A DNA stretch of 64,000 bases from NCBI RefSeq assembly GCF_030287445.1, contig NZ_JASVWB010000002.1:6448001-6512000 (forward strand), read 5' to 3'. This stretch comes from Streptomyces sp. ALI-76-A (GTDB taxonomy: Bacteria; Actinomycetota; Actinomycetes; Streptomycetales; Streptomycetaceae). Under the pieces are notes generated by a model. That model saw nothing but the letters and a program-made list of their open reading frames with translations. It had not been told where the DNA came from and ran no database searches. Shown here piece by piece: positions 46,824 to 55,358 of this stretch (positions are counted from its first letter, which is position 1; every line of letters begins with the position of its first letter). The position numbers and the translations under genes were made by a program.

Positions 46824-49276
46824 ACCGGTCCCGCCACCACGGCCACCGTCTTCGGCAGCGACACACCCGAACCGTCCCGGCGCGGGTCCATCTCCGGCAG
46901 CTCGGCCGGCGTGCCGTTCTTCTGCGCCGCCTTGGCCGGAGTGGCGCCCGCCCAGGCCAGCGACAGGCAGTCCTCGCCCTTGAGGAACCGCTGGCAGCGG
47001 ACACCGCCGGTGGCGCGTCCCTTGCGCGGGTACTGGTCGAACGGGGTCAGCTTGGCCGTCGTCTGGACGGAGTCGTCCAGCGTGCCGCGTGAGCCGGCGA
47101 CCGTGAAGACGACCGCCTCGGCGGCCGGGTCGACGGCCGTGAAGGAGATGACCTTGGCACCCTCCGTCAGCTTGATGCCCGCCACACCTCCCGCCGGACG
47201 GCCCTGCGGGCGGACCTGCGACGCCTGGTAGCGCAGCAGCTGGGCGTCGTCCGTGATGAAGACCAGGTCCTCCTCACCGGTGCGCAGCTCGACCGCGCCG
47301 ACGATCCGGTCGCCCTCCCTCAGGGTGATGACCTCCAGCTCGCCCTTGTTGGTCGGATAGTCGGGCACCACCCGCTTGACGACACCCTGTTCGGTGCCGA
47401 TCGCCAGACCGGGGGACGACTCGTCGAGCGTGGTCAGGCAGATCACCGTCTCGTCCCCCTCCAGGGAGACGAACTCCGCCATCGGGGCCCCGCCGGAGAG
47501 GTTCGGCGCCGCCGCCGTGTCCGGGAGCTGGGGCAGGTCGACGACGTTCACCCGCAGCAGGCGCCCGCCGGACGTCACCACGCCGATCTCACCGCGCGCG
47601 GTGGCCGGCACCGCCGAGACGATCACGTCGTGCTTGGCGCGCCGTGCGTCGGCGTCCTGCGGGAACGGCTCGCCATTCGCCGTACGGGCCAGCAGCCCCG
47701 TCGAGGACAGCAGCACCCGGCACGGGTCGTCCGCCACCTGGAGCGGGACCGCGGCGGCCGAGGCGCCGGCCGACTCCAGCAGAACCGTACGCCGCTCGGT
47801 GCCGAACTTCTTGGCCACCGCGGCCAGTTCGCCGGAGACCAGCTTGCGCAGCTCGGCGTCCGACTCCAGGATCCGGGTCAGCTCGGTGATCTCCTCGTTG
47901 AGCCGGTCCTTCTCCGCCTCCAGCTCGATGCGGTCGTACCGGGTGAGGCGGCGCAGGGGCGTGTCGAGGATGTACTGGGTCTGGACGTCCGACAGCGAGA
48001 AGTGCTCGATCAGGCGCTCCTTCGCCTGCGCGGAGTTCTCGCTGGAGCGGATGAGGCGGATCACCTCGTCGATGTCGATCAGCGCGGTGAGCAGGCCCTC
48101 GACCAGGTGCAGCCGGTCACGCCGCTTGGTGCGGCGGAACTCGCTGCGCCGGCGCACGACCTCGAAGCGGTGGTCGAGGTAGACCTCGAGAAGCTCCTTG
48201 AGGCCCAGCGTGAGGGGCTGCCCGTCCACCAGCGCCACGTTGTTGACGCCGAAGGACTCCTCCATGGGCGTCAGCTTGTAGAGCTGCTCCAGGACGGCCT
48301 CCGGCACGAAGCCGTTCTTGACCTCGATGACCAGGCGCAGACCGTGCGCGCGGTCGGTGAGGTCCTTCACGTCGGCGATGCCCTGGAGCTTCTTCGAGCC
48401 GACCAGGTCCTTGATCTTGGCGATCACCTTCTCCGGGCCGACCGTGAAGGGCAGTTCCGTGACCACGAGGCCCTTGCGGCGCGCCGTCACGTTCTCCACC
48501 GACACCGTCGCGCGGATCTTGAAGGTGCCGCGGCCCGTCTCGTACGCGTCGCGGATGCCGGTCAGGCCCACGATGCGGCCGCCGGTGGGCAGGTCGGGGC
48601 CGGGGATGTGCCTCATCAGGGCGTCCAGATCCGCGTTCGGGAAGCGGATCAGGTGGCGGGCGGCCGCGATGACCTCGCCGAGGTTGTGCGGCGGCATGTT
48701 CGTCGCCATACCGACCGCGATGCCGGAGGCGCCGTTCACCAGGAGGTTGGGGAAGGCGGCGGGCAGCGCCGCCGGCTCCTGCTCCTGGCCGTCGTAGTTG
48801 GGGGCGAAGTCGACCGTGTCCTCGTCGATGGACTCCGTCATCAGGCTCGCGGCCTGGGCCGCGCGGCACTCGGTGTACCGCATGGCGGCCGGCGGGTCGT
48901 CGTTGCCGAGCGAGCCGAAGTTGCCGTGTCCGTCGACCAGGGGGACACGCATGGAGAAGGGCTGGGCCATGCGCACCAGGGCGTCGTAGATCGACGCGTC
49001 GCCGTGCGGGTGCAACTTGCCCATGACCTCGCCGACGACGCGGGCGCACTTCACATAGCCGCGGTCGGGGCGCAGGCCCATCTCGTTCATCTGGTACACG
49101 ATGCGGCGGTGCACCGGCTTCAGGCCGTCCCGGGCGTCCGGCAGGGCGCGGGAGTAGATGACCGAGTACGCGTACTCGAGGTACGAGCCCTTCATCTCGT
49201 CCACGACGTCGATGTCGAGGATCCGCTCCTCGTACGAGTCGTCGGGCGGCGGGGTCTTCGTGCTGCGGCGGGCCAT
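46820..49276 (-). CDS. parC: DNA topoisomerase IV subunit A (ParC)
   Basis: The 818-aa subunit cuts and rejoins DNA with ParE to decatenate chromosomes. The breakage-reunion domain has the quinolone-determining segment [19 protein letters not shown] and the catalytic Tyr in AAMRYTECR near residue 130. The C-terminal region forms a beta-pinwheel (repeats such as [17 protein letters not shown] and [14 protein letters not shown]). The ATG at 49276 follows AGGAGGAG. The pairing with parE ~11.6 kb away is the Streptomyces arrangement. It is convergent with the COG0523 gene, with 4-bp overlap. Confidence 0.95.
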   Translation of the reverse strand: MARRSTKTPPPDDSYEERILDIDVVDEMKGSYLEYAYSVIYSRALPDARDGLKPVHRRIVYQMNEMGLRPDRGYVKCARVVGEVMGKLHPHGDASIYDALVRMAQPFSMRVPLVDGHGNFGSLGNDDPPAAMRYTECRAAQAASLMTESIDEDTVDFAPNYDGQEQEPAALPAAFPNLLVNGASGIAVGMATNMPPHNLGEVIAAARHLIRFPNADLDALMRHIPGPDLPTGGRIVGLTGIRDAYETGRGTFKIRATVSVENVTARRKGLVVTELPFTVGPEKVIAKIKDLVGSKKLQGIADVKDLTDRAHGLRLVIEVKNGFVPEAVLEQLYKLTPMEESFGVNNVALVDGQPLTLGLKELLEVYLDHRFEVVRRRSEFRRTKRRDRLHLVEGLLTALIDIDEVIRLIRSSENSAQAKERLIEHFSLSDVQTQYILDTPLRRLTRYDRIELEAEKDRLNEEITELTRILESDAELRKLVSGELAAVAKKFGTERRTVLLESAGASAAAVPLQVADDPCRVLLSSTGLLARTANGEPFPQDADARRAKHDVIVSAVPATARGEIGVVTSGGRLLRVNVVDLPQLPDTAAAPNLSGGAPMAEFVSLEGDETVICLTTLDESSPGLAIGTEQGVVKRVVPDYPTNKGELEVITLREGDRIVGAVELRTGEEDLVFITDDAQLLRYQASQVRPQGRPAGGVAGIKLTEGAKVISFTAVDPAAEAVVFTVAGSRGTLDDSVQTTAKLTPFDQYPRKGRATGGVRCQRFLKGEDCLSLAWAGATPAKAAQKNGTPAELPEMDPRRDGSGVSLPKTVAVVAGPV

Positions 49277-49962
49277 CGCTGCCGGCTCCTCCTGTTTGCT
49301 GGTCGCTCGCCTGCGGGGTGCTCAAGTCGGTGTCGACAGGGCGGTCGCGCTCAGCCCTGCGGGCCTTCGCGCGATCGCCCTCTCGACACCGACGCGCCCC
49401 TCCGGCTCACTCTTGCCTGCTGAAGCGTGAACGGGGTCTGACGCGGACCATTGTGGACCGCGGCACTGACAACGACGGACCAGGCCCGGGGTAAGCCGCC
49501 TGGTCCGGCGCCGACACGTGCCGCCCGCGCCCCTGCGTGCCGCCCCCGCGGCACGACTGCCCGCAGGCTACGGCACGCGCGCACCTGCCATCCCGCTCCC
49601 GGTTCACCGCAGCGGCCCGATCGCCGTCGCGCGCCTGCCCGCGGCCCCGGCCCACCGGCCACCGCCGTCCCGCCGCGGCCTGCCGCACACGGCCGTCCCG
49701 GCTCCCGCTGCGGCCTCCCGGACACCGGCCGCAGCCGTCCCGCCGCAGCCCTCCAACACCGGCCGTCCCGCTCCCCCTCCGAGCCCCCGGCCCGCCGGCC
49801 GTCCCCTCCCGCTCCCGGCGCCGACTCGCCCGTCACCGCGATCTCGCTCTCGGCGTACGCTCCGCCGGGAACTTCGCCGGGGCCCCGCGCGCTGCATACA
49901 GTGGCAGGACCGGCAGGAAAACCGCGGTTCGAACAACCGCGACCGCGATCGAAGGGACGTAC
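49277..49962. other. Long C-rich intergenic region between parC and the M16 peptidase genes
   Basis: The frames open here, including one continuous with the M16 gene from 49537, have no ribosome site and encode only Pro/Arg/Ala-rich sequence. The plus strand is strongly C-rich and contains degenerate ~30-bp repeats (49680-49810) built on the word CCGTCCCG. The promoters of the two divergent genes should lie at its ends. The M16 ribosome site GAAGGGA is at about 49951. Confidence 0.6.
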
Positions 49963-51321
49963 ATGCCCATGGGTCACACGGCCACAGCCCAGGCAGGCTC
50001 CGGGGGCCTGACAGCGACCGAGCACCGCCTGGCCAACGGTCTGCGCGTGGTGCTCTCCGAGGACCACCTGACCCCGGTCGCGGCGGTGTGCCTCTGGTAC
50101 GACGTCGGTTCGCGCCACGAGGTCAAGGGCCGTACCGGCCTGGCTCACCTTTTCGAGCACCTGATGTTCCAGGGCTCCGGCCAGGTCAAGGGCAACGGCC
50201 ACTTCGAGCTGGTCCAGGGCGCGGGCGGCTCGCTCAACGGCACCACCAGCTTCGAGCGCACCAACTACTTCGAGACCATGCCCACCCACCAGCTGGAGCT
50301 CGCCCTCTGGCTGGAGGCCGACCGCATGGGCTCCCTGCTCACCGCCCTGGACGACGAGTCCATGGAGAACCAGCGGGACGTCGTCAAGAACGAGCGCCGA
50401 CAGCGGTACGACAACGTCCCCTACGGCACGGCGTTCGAGAAGCTCACCGCGCTCGCCTACCCGGAGGGCCACCCCTACCACCACACCCCGATCGGCTCGA
50501 TGGCCGACCTGGACGCGGCCACCCTGGAGGACGCGCGCGCCTTCTTCCGCACGTACTACGCGCCCAACAACGCCGTCCTGTCGGTGGTCGGCGACATCGA
50601 CCCGGAGCGGACGCTCGCCTGGATCGAGAAGTACTTCGGGTCCATTCCGTCGCACGACGGCAAGCCCGCCCCCCGCGACGGTTCCCTGCCCGAGGTCATC
50701 GGGGAGCAGCTGCGCGAGGTCGTCGAGGAAGAGGTCCCGGCCCGCGCCCTGATGGCCGCCTACCGACTGCCGCACGACGGCACGCGCGCGTGCGACGCGG
50801 CCGACCTGGCGCTCACCGTCCTCGGCGGCGGCGAGTCCTCCCGCCTCTACAACCGGCTGGTACGGCGTGACCGTACGGCGGTCGCGGCCGGCTTCGGCCT
50901 GCTGCGGCTGGCCGGGGCACCCTCCCTGGGCTGGCTGGACGTGAAGACGTCCGGTGACGTCGAGGTGCCGGTCATCGAGGCCGCCATCGACGAGGAGCTC
51001 GCGCGGTTCGCCGAGGAGGGCCCCACGGCGGAGGAGATGGAGCGCGCCCAGGCCCAGTTGGAGCGCGAGTGGCTGGACCGGCTCGGCACGGTCGCGGGCC
51101 GCGCCGACGAACTGTGCCGCTACGCCGTCCTGTTCGGCGACCCGCAGCTCGCCCTCACCGCCGTCCAGCGCGTCCTGGACGTCAGCGCCGAGGAGGTCCA
51201 GGAGGTCGCCAAGGCCCGCCTGCGCCCCGACAACCGCGCGGTCCTCGTCTACGAGCCGACCGCCACCGAAGCCGAAGACGCCGAAGCCGGCGACGAGAAC
51301 GACGAGGAGGCGGCCCAGTGA
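49963..51321 (+). CDS. M16 family zinc peptidase, catalytic subunit
   Basis: The 452-aa protein has the inverted zinc motif HLFEH near residue 61 and the downstream Glu in ENQRDVVKNERRQ. Later segments include GHPYHHTPIGSM and LGGGESSRLYNRLV. M16 peptidases act as two-subunit or two-domain clam-shells that degrade peptides. Here the partner is the next gene, overlapping by 4 bp (GTGA). The ATG at 49963 follows GAAGGGA; the much longer open frame upstream is not supported. The acidic tail is probably disordered. No signal peptide is seen, so it acts in the cytoplasm. Confidence 0.93.
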   Translation: MPMGHTATAQAGSGGLTATEHRLANGLRVVLSEDHLTPVAAVCLWYDVGSRHEVKGRTGLAHLFEHLMFQGSGQVKGNGHFELVQGAGGSLNGTTSFERTNYFETMPTHQLELALWLEADRMGSLLTALDDESMENQRDVVKNERRQRYDNVPYGTAFEKLTALAYPEGHPYHHTPIGSMADLDAATLEDARAFFRTYYAPNNAVLSVVGDIDPERTLAWIEKYFGSIPSHDGKPAPRDGSLPEVIGEQLREVVEEEVPARALMAAYRLPHDGTRACDAADLALTVLGGGESSRLYNRLVRRDRTAVAAGFGLLRLAGAPSLGWLDVKTSGDVEVPVIEAAIDEELARFAEEGPTAEEMERAQAQLEREWLDRLGTVAGRADELCRYAVLFGDPQLALTAVQRVLDVSAEEVQEVAKARLRPDNRAVLVYEPTATEAEDAEAGDENDEEAAQ

Positions 51322-52706
51322 CCGAGCTCGCCGCGATGGAGTTCCACCCTCAGCCCCAAGCGGGCGAGCCCAGGCCGTGGGCGTTCCCGGCCCCCGAGCG
51401 CGGAGCGCTGGACAACGGCCTGACCCTCCTGCGTTGCCACCGCCCCGGCCAGCAGGTCGTCGCCGTCGAGGTGATCCTGGACGCGCCGCTGGAAGCGGAG
51501 CCGGCCGGTCTGGACGGCGTCGCCACGATCATGGCGCGGGCCTTCTCCGAGGGCACCGACAAGCACTCCGCCGAGGAGTTCGCCGCCGAGCTGGAGCGCT
51601 GCGGCGCCACCCTCGACGCGCACGCCGACCACCCCGGCGTACGGCTCTCCCTCGAAGTCCCCGTCTCCCGCCTGCCCAAGGCCCTGGCCCTGCTCGCCGA
51701 CGCCCTCAGGGCGCCCGCGTTCGCGGACAGCGAGATCGAGCGGCTGGTCCGCAACCGCCTCGACGAGATCCCGCACGAGCTGGCCAACCCCTCCCGCCGT
51801 GCCGCCAAGGAGCTCTCCAGGGAGCTGTTCCCGTCGGCCTCGCGCATGTCCCGACCGCGTCAGGGCACCGAGGAGACAGTGGCGGCCATCGACTCCGCGG
51901 CCGTCCGGGGCTTCTACGAGAAGCACGTCCGTCCGGCCACCGCCACCGCCGTGGTCGTCGGCGACCTCACCGGGGTCGACCTCGACGCGCTGCTCGGTGA
52001 CACGCTCGGTGCCTGGACCGGTTCCTCGGCCCAGCCGCGTCCGGTGCCGCCGGTGACCGCCGACGACACCGGCCGGGTCGTCATCGTGGACCGCCCCGGC
52101 GCCGTCCAGACGCAGCTGCTGATCGGCCGCGTCGGCCCGGACCGGCACGCGCGCGTGTGGCCCGCGCAGGTGCTCGGCACGTACTGCCTGGGCGGCACCC
52201 TCACCTCCCGGCTGGACCGCGTCCTGCGCGAGGAGAAGGGCTACACCTACGGGGTGCGGGCGTTCGGGCAGGTCCTGCGCTCGGCTCCGGACGGCTCGGG
52301 TGCCGCGATGCTCGCCATCAGCGGTTCCGTGGACACCCCGAACACCGGTCCGGCCCTCCAGGACCTGTGGACCGTGCTGCGTACGCTCGCCGCGGAGGGC
52401 CTGACCGACGCCGAGCGCGACGTCGCCGTCCAGAACCTGGTGGGGGTGGCGCCGCTGAAGTACGAGACCGCGGCGGCCGTCGCCGGCACACTGGCCGACC
52501 AGGTCGAGCAGCACCTGCCGGACGACTTCCAGGCGACGCTGTACCAGCAGCTCGTCTCGACCGGCACGGTGGAGGCCACCGCGGCGGTCGTGAGCGCGTT
52601 CCCGGTGGACCGCCTGGTGACCGTCCTCGTCGGCGACGCCGCGCAGATCAAGGAGCCCGTCCGGGCCCTCGGCATCGGCGAAGTCACCGTCGTCTCCGCC
52701 GAGTAG
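51318..52706 (+). CDS. M16 family peptidase-like protein, non-catalytic subunit
   Basis: The 462-aa protein has the M16 fold (LDNGLTLLRCHRPGQQVVAVEV, GGTLTSRLDRVLREEKGYTYGV). Where the zinc motif HxxEH should be, it reads IMARAFSEGTDKHSAEEFAAEL, so zinc binding is lost. The RxxREExGYTYG segment is the R/Y motif of non-catalytic M16 subunits. It should form a heterodimer with the preceding catalytic subunit, as in mitochondrial processing peptidase and some bacterial pairs. The GTG at 51318 overlaps the upstream stop and follows GAGGAGG. A strong terminator follows. Confidence 0.92.
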   Translation: MTELAAMEFHPQPQAGEPRPWAFPAPERGALDNGLTLLRCHRPGQQVVAVEVILDAPLEAEPAGLDGVATIMARAFSEGTDKHSAEEFAAELERCGATLDAHADHPGVRLSLEVPVSRLPKALALLADALRAPAFADSEIERLVRNRLDEIPHELANPSRRAAKELSRELFPSASRMSRPRQGTEETVAAIDSAAVRGFYEKHVRPATATAVVVGDLTGVDLDALLGDTLGAWTGSSAQPRPVPPVTADDTGRVVIVDRPGAVQTQLLIGRVGPDRHARVWPAQVLGTYCLGGTLTSRLDRVLREEKGYTYGVRAFGQVLRSAPDGSGAAMLAISGSVDTPNTGPALQDLWTVLRTLAAEGLTDAERDVAVQNLVGVAPLKYETAAAVAGTLADQVEQHLPDDFQATLYQQLVSTGTVEATAAVVSAFPVDRLVTVLVGDAAQIKEPVRALGIGEVTVVSAE

Positions 52707-52720
52707 CCGAAGCCGCGCCC

Positions 52721-52760
52721 AGGAGGCCCCGGTGACAGAAGCGTCACCGGGGCCTCCTGA
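52721..52760 (+). terminator. Terminator of the M16 operon
   Basis: CAGGAGGCCCCGGTGAC pairs perfectly over 17 bp with its complement around a 6-nt loop, 14 bp after the stop. Confidence 0.9.
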
Positions 52761-52889
52761 TGTCCGAATTGAGGGAAAGGTTGCCTGTCTGCCCTGTGGC
52801 ATGCGCTACAAAAGCCGTGATCCGTTTGGGGATTGAAAGTTGGGACGTTTAGCGTCATCCCGGCTGTTCGTCAGGCAGTGCGCCGCGTC

Positions 52890-53066
52890 CGCGGCACCGG
52901 ACAGTCATCGCCGAGTCCCCGCGTGGCGCGAGCCAGGGGAGCCGGGGACCCACACCAGAAGTCCCTGGGGTGAATCGGACGCCCGCGCGCACCGCGAGGG
53001 GGTCCGTAGGAGACCTTCCTGCTCCGAACCCGTCAGCTAACCCGGTAGGCGAGAGGGAAGGAAAGG
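52890..53066 (+). ncRNA. ydaO-type cyclic di-AMP riboswitch
   Basis: The leader of the M23 peptidase gene carries the conserved ydaO blocks in order: GAGTCCCCGC near 52914, GGGGAGCCGGGGACCCAC near 52936, CTGGGGTGAATCGG near 52966, and the 3' block CGAACCCGTCAGCTAACC then GGTAGGCGAGAGGGAAGGA. Ydao RNAs bind c-di-AMP and usually switch transcription off at high ligand. In actinobacteria they precede genes for cell-wall hydrolases, which fits the downstream gene. Borders are estimated by eye. Confidence 0.88.
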
Positions 53067-53078
53067 ACCACCCACTCC

Positions 53079-53864
53079 ATGGCGTTCATGTGCGCCGCCG
53101 GTAAGCACCGTCGTCCCAGCCGGATGAAGCGCAGCACCGCCCGTGCGGCGGGCGTCGCGGCTCTCACCACCACCGGTGTCATCGGTTCCCTGGCCGCCCC
53201 CGCGCTCGCCGCCGAGCCCGCGGCCGAGCAGACCGGTCTCACCCCCGTCATCACCATCGGCGACTCGATCGCGGAGCAGATCGACGCCCAGGCCGCCGCC
53301 CAGAAGCAGGCCGCCGAGGAGGCCGAGGCACAGCGGAAGGCCGAGGAGGCCGCACGCGAGAAGGCGGCGGCGGACGCCAAGAAGGCGGTCGCCCAGGCCA
53401 AGATGGCCCGTGAGGCCGAGGAGCGCGCCGCCCGCGAGGAGGAGCGCAAGCGTCTGAACGCCTACGTCTCCCCGATCTCCGGCTCGTACATCTCGACCGG
53501 TTACAAGTCCGGTGGCTCCCTGTGGTCCTCCGGCAGCCACACCGGTGTGGACTTCCACGCCTCGACCGGCACGTCCGTCCACGCGGTCGGCTCCGGCACC
53601 GTCGTCGAGGCCGGCTGGGGCGGGTCGTACGGCAACGAGATCGTGATCAAGATGAACGACGGCACGTACACCCAGTACGGCCATCTGTCGTCCATCGGCG
53701 TCTCGGTGGGCCAGTCGGTCACCCCGGGCCAGCAGATAGGCATCTCCGGCGCGACCGGCAACGTCACCGGCCCGCACCTGCACTTCGAGGCCCGCACGAC
53801 CGCCGAGTACGGCTCGGACATCGACCCCGCCGCCTACCTGCGCTCCCATGGCGTGAACCTCTGA
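53079..53864 (+). CDS. Secreted M23 (LytM-type) peptidoglycan endopeptidase
   Basis: The 261-aa protein has an export signal (residues ~15-45; AAGVAALTTTGVIGSLAAPALAA). A long Ala/Glu/Lys-rich coiled coil spans ~65-130. The C-terminal M23 domain has the zinc motifs HTGVDFHA (HxxxD) and GPHLHFEAR (HxH). It should cleave peptide cross-links in the cell wall during growth or germination. A c-di-AMP riboswitch precedes it, linking wall remodelling to osmotic signalling. The ATG at 53079 is about 11 nt from AAAGGA; the in-frame ATG at 53088 is possible. A terminator follows. Confidence 0.93.
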   Translation: MAFMCAAGKHRRPSRMKRSTARAAGVAALTTTGVIGSLAAPALAAEPAAEQTGLTPVITIGDSIAEQIDAQAAAQKQAAEEAEAQRKAEEAAREKAAADAKKAVAQAKMAREAEERAAREEERKRLNAYVSPISGSYISTGYKSGGSLWSSGSHTGVDFHASTGTSVHAVGSGTVVEAGWGGSYGNEIVIKMNDGTYTQYGHLSSIGVSVGQSVTPGQQIGISGATGNVTGPHLHFEARTTAEYGSDIDPAAYLRSHGVNL

Positions 53865-53912
53865 CGTTCGCACCGCGTGCGCGTCCGGCGACGGACGGCA
53901 AGACCTCCCGAG

Positions 53913-53935
53913 GCCCCGGCTCCCCGAGCCGGGGC
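53913..53935 (+). terminator. Terminator of the M23 peptidase gene
   Basis: GCCCCGGCTC and GAGCCGGGGC form a perfect 10-bp stem with a CCC loop, followed by TTTCGGCGTTT. Confidence 0.9.
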
Positions 53936-54076
53936 TTTCGGCGTTTCGGATGCCCGTCTGTCCAAAAAATATCCATGGATACAGGCCCGCCATCGGAAAT
54001 TCCCGCTCATTGCAATAGAGTCACTGAACACACGTCAATCGTCGACGTTTCACGGGGATTAAGGCGGAGGTCGGTC

Positions 54077-54772
54077 ATGCGTATTCCGGCGCACTCGGTA
54101 TGCACCGCGATCCGGGACGACATCGTCGCGGGTGTCTACGAGCGCGGCAGCCGGCTCACCGAGGAACTGCTCGCGCGGCGCTACGGCGTCTCGCGCGTGC
54201 CCGTCCGGGAGGCCCTGCGCACGCTGGAGGCGGAGGGCTTCGTGGTGACCCGGCGGCACGCGGGCGCGTGCGTCGCGGAACCCACCGAGCAGGAGGGCGC
54301 CGACCTCCTGGAGATGCGCATGCTGCTGGAGCCGCTCGGCGCCTCCCGGGCCGCCCAGCGGCGTACGGAGGCCCACCTGAAGGTGTTGCGCGGACTGGTC
54401 CGGCTGGGCCAGGAGCGGGCCAGGCGGGGCAACAGCGAGGATCTGCGCTCCCTGGGGAGCTGGTTCCACGAGACGCTCGCCCAGGCTTCCGCCAGCCCCG
54501 CGATGACCTCGATGCTGACCCAGCTGCGCCACAAGATCGCCTGGATGTACACGGTGGAGGCGCCCGCCAACCCGGTGGAGTCCTGGGCTGAGCACGGCGC
54601 CATCGTGGACGCGGTGGCGCGCGGCGACAGCGAGCGCGCGCGGACGGTCACGGCGTTGCACACCGAGCGCGCCACGACCGCGCACCGGCTGCGTTTCCCG
54701 GCCCAGGGGGATCGTCCGGACCGTGTGAGGAACTCGCAACCTCCCGTAAACATGACGGGCCTGCGGCATTAA
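54077..54772 (+). CDS. GntR-family (FCD/VanR-type) transcriptional regulator
   Basis: The 231-aa protein has a GntR winged helix (residues ~5-70; RLTEELLARRYGVSRVPVREALRTLEAEGFV). A helical effector domain follows, with LEMRMLLEPLGASRAAQR and WFHETLAQASASPAM. Such regulators respond to small acids or sugars. The ATG at 54077 follows GGAGG at normal spacing. It lies between the M23 gene and the convergent ptsH gene, a neighbour that hints at carbon control. The upstream region (53945-54060) is AT-rich and probably holds its promoter and operator. Confidence 0.9.
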   Translation: MRIPAHSVCTAIRDDIVAGVYERGSRLTEELLARRYGVSRVPVREALRTLEAEGFVVTRRHAGACVAEPTEQEGADLLEMRMLLEPLGASRAAQRRTEAHLKVLRGLVRLGQERARRGNSEDLRSLGSWFHETLAQASASPAMTSMLTQLRHKIAWMYTVEAPANPVESWAEHGAIVDAVARGDSERARTVTALHTERATTAHRLRFPAQGDRPDRVRNSQPPVNMTGLRH

Positions 54773-54842
54773 CACGAGCACCGTATACAAAGACGAGGCA
54801 ATTCCCGGGGGATTATTTCCGCTGCCCGTGAACGGGAAATGC

Positions 54843-54876
54843 GAAGGGCCCGCCCGGTAATTCGGACGAGCCCTTC
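54843..54876. terminator. Hairpin after ptsH
   Basis: GAAGGGC pairs with GCCCTTC, with further imperfect inner pairing of CCG and CGG, between the convergent GntR and ptsH genes. Confidence 0.65.
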
Positions 54877-54900
54877 TGTGTTCCGTTACGGTGTCTGTGC

Positions 54901-55182
54901 TCAGACGGTCTCGGGAAGTTCCTCCAGGCCCTCCGCGACGAGCTTCGCGAGACGGTCGAGGGCGGCGTCCGCCCCCTCCGCGTCGGAGGCGAGGACGATC
55001 TCCTCGCCGCCCTGGGCGCCCAGGCCGAGGACGGCCAGCATGGAGGCCGCGTTGACGGGGTTGCCGTCGGCCTTGGCGATCGTCACCGGGATACCTGCGG
55101 CCGTGGCGGCCCGGACGAAGATGGAGGCGGGACGGGCGTGGAGGCCCTCGGCCCAGCCGACGTTGACGCGGCGCTCAGCCAT
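54901..55182 (-). CDS. ptsH: HPr, phosphocarrier protein of the PTS
   Basis: The 93-aa protein passes phosphate from enzyme I to sugar-specific PTS components. The phosphorylated His15 is in AEGLHARPAS. A Ser at residue 47 (NAASMLAVLGLG) corresponds to the regulatory serine region of Gram-positive HPr, though the flanks differ from those recognised by HPr kinase. The ATG at 55182 follows GAAGGGC. In Streptomyces ptsH stands apart from other pts genes, as here. It diverges from the Pat gene. Confidence 0.96.
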   Translation of the reverse strand: MAERRVNVGWAEGLHARPASIFVRAATAAGIPVTIAKADGNPVNAASMLAVLGLGAQGGEEIVLASDAEGADAALDRLAKLVAEGLEELPETV

Positions 55183-55345
55183 GTGTGCTGCCCTTCGGTG
55201 TATCAGGTTGTCTAGACCAGTTTCCCATACGTGAAGCATGCCCGGAGCGGTCACTCGTCCCGCCCCGGGTACGGCGTCGGACCGCGGCCTCGGTCCGACT
55301 CCCGTCCCGCACAGACTGCCTCGCGCCGTTGTCGTACGCGAGCCG

Positions 55346-55351
55346 TACGCT
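55346..55351 (+). promoter_or_regulatory. Probable -10 element of a leaderless pat transcript
   Basis: TACGCT fits TANNNT and ends 7 nt before the ATG at 55359. No ribosome site lies between them. Confidence 0.5.
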
Positions 55352-55358
55352 GGCTCCC

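Noticed and set aside
49537..49962. Upstream extension of the M16 peptidase by 142 codons
   Set aside because: The sequence is Pro/Arg/Ala-rich non-coding DNA; homology and the ribosome site point to the ATG at 49963.
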